Below are positions 14,674-15,001 of a stretch of DNA of 15,001 nt, piece by piece. The notes under the pieces were generated by a model. It saw nothing but the letters and a program-made list of their open reading frames with translations, was not told the DNA's origin and searched no databases. The translations under genes and the position numbers were made by a program. How positions within the stretch are numbered: position 1 is the stretch's first letter; each line of letters starts with the position of its first letter. This DNA is from an uncultured Clostridia bacterium (GTDB lineage: Bacteria > Bacillota > Clostridia > JAAYHZ01), in assembly GCA_937894465.1 (NCBI GenBank), contig CALCRE010000227.1:1-15001 (forward strand), read 5' to 3'.

Positions 14674-15001
14674 TTATCGGTATACCGGTACATCCTTCCA
14701 TACATTTCCTTCCATGGCGGCTTCATGGGCAATGATCCCCGGAACCGTCATTTCAAGACCACGTATGACATCAATGACAGGTCTTGTATTAAATTCGATG
14801 GAATCTAAAAAGTCGTTCACAAGGTAATATTCCGAAGAACCGTGTCCACCTGCAAGGGTTTCCTTGGGGGCATCATAATCCCTGGGGCTGCATACAATGT
14901 TAACACCTTTTGAATCTTCACCTTCGAAGTACCGTAACCCGATATTCTCATAGTCTTGACGTCCGCTTTCTAAAAAGCCGACGTCAAGACTATGAGAATA
15001 T
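14674..15001 (-). CDS. Gfo/Idh/MocA family oxidoreductase, C-terminal part (runs off the window)
   Basis: The last 109 or so codons of a gene entering from beyond base 15001 and stopping at TAA 14674-14676. The sequence GHGSSEYYLVNDFLDSIEFN followed by TRPVIDVIRGLEMTVPGIIA and HEAAMEGNVWKDVPVY is typical of the C-terminal end of Gfo/Idh/MocA sugar dehydrogenases or glycosidases. The Rossmann domain is outside the window. The first visible codons (14942-15001) lie in a long inverted repeat, so residues encoded upstream of about 14964 may not be genuine. It is separated from secG by about 30 nt before the secG promoter and shows no terminator. Substrate unknown; a second family member sits in the lyase operon at 2962-3951. 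Confidence 0.8.
   Translation of the reverse strand, partial: YSHSLDVGFLESGRQDYENIGLRYFEGEDSKGVNIVCSPRDYDAPKETLAGGHGSSEYYLVNDFLDSIEFNTRPVIDVIRGLEMTVPGIIAHEAAMEGNVWKDVPVYR
14942..15001. repeat. Perfect 22-bp inverted repeat at the window edge, within coding sequence
   Basis: Bases 14942-14963 are the exact reverse complement of 14980-15001. The 16-nt centre also folds (GCTTT 14965-14969 with AAAGC 14974-14978), leaving one C-C mismatch and a 4-nt loop. The arms may extend past 15001. There is no T tract, and the repeat sits inside an oxidoreductase reading frame, so it is not an ordinary terminator. Confidence 0.95.

Overview
The window looks like chromosomal DNA from a low-GC Gram-positive bacterium, most likely in the Clostridia. 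Supporting evidence: AT-rich intergenic DNA, strong AGGAGG-type ribosome sites, near-consensus sigma-A promoters with 17-bp spacers, an alaR-alaT pair like Bacillus yugG-yugH, an RF2 gene with the programmed frameshift, a YtqA-type radical SAM gene, an M55 D-aminopeptidase and SecG.

Layout. 1-209 is the start of a lipoprotein gene (minus). 630-1619 is an Rpn/Transposase_31-type PD-(D/E)XK nuclease gene (plus) with a five-fold 12-bp repeat and a strong terminator. 1706-5799 is a three-gene minus-strand operon: heparinase II/III-type lyase, then Gfo/Idh/MocA oxidoreductase, then a UroD/MtaA-type protein, read from a good promoter at 5838-5866. It looks like an intracellular route for an acidic or modified sugar. 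About 5919-8895 is a patch of mobile-element debris: a broken tnpB with a structured 3' end, an IS630-type transposase fragment, a second Rpn-type gene (7400-8380, apparently intact, with its own promoter) and the tail of an IS1182-type transposase. 9068-9841 is a DppA-like peptidase gene (plus) that seems to lack one metal-ligand segment.

9855-13603 is a tight minus-strand housekeeping run: alaR, alaT, prfB and a ytqA-like gene. alaR and alaT overlap by ATGA, prfB needs a +1 frameshift at CTT-TGA-C, and the ytqA-like gene follows 13 nt after prfB. 13724-14155 is a small coiled-coil protein with a DivIVA-like start, and 14330-14572 is secG; each has a recognisable promoter and a terminator. 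14674-15001 is the C-terminal part of a second Gfo/Idh/MocA oxidoreductase. It runs into a perfect 22-bp inverted repeat at the window edge, which may be an assembly or chimera artefact.

No rRNA, tRNA, CRISPR array or complete insertion sequence was seen. I did not find a clearly new system. The best leads are the lyase/oxidoreductase/UroD-like operon, the edge inverted repeat, the peptidase with a missing ligand segment, and the tnpB remnant with its possible guide-RNA scaffold.
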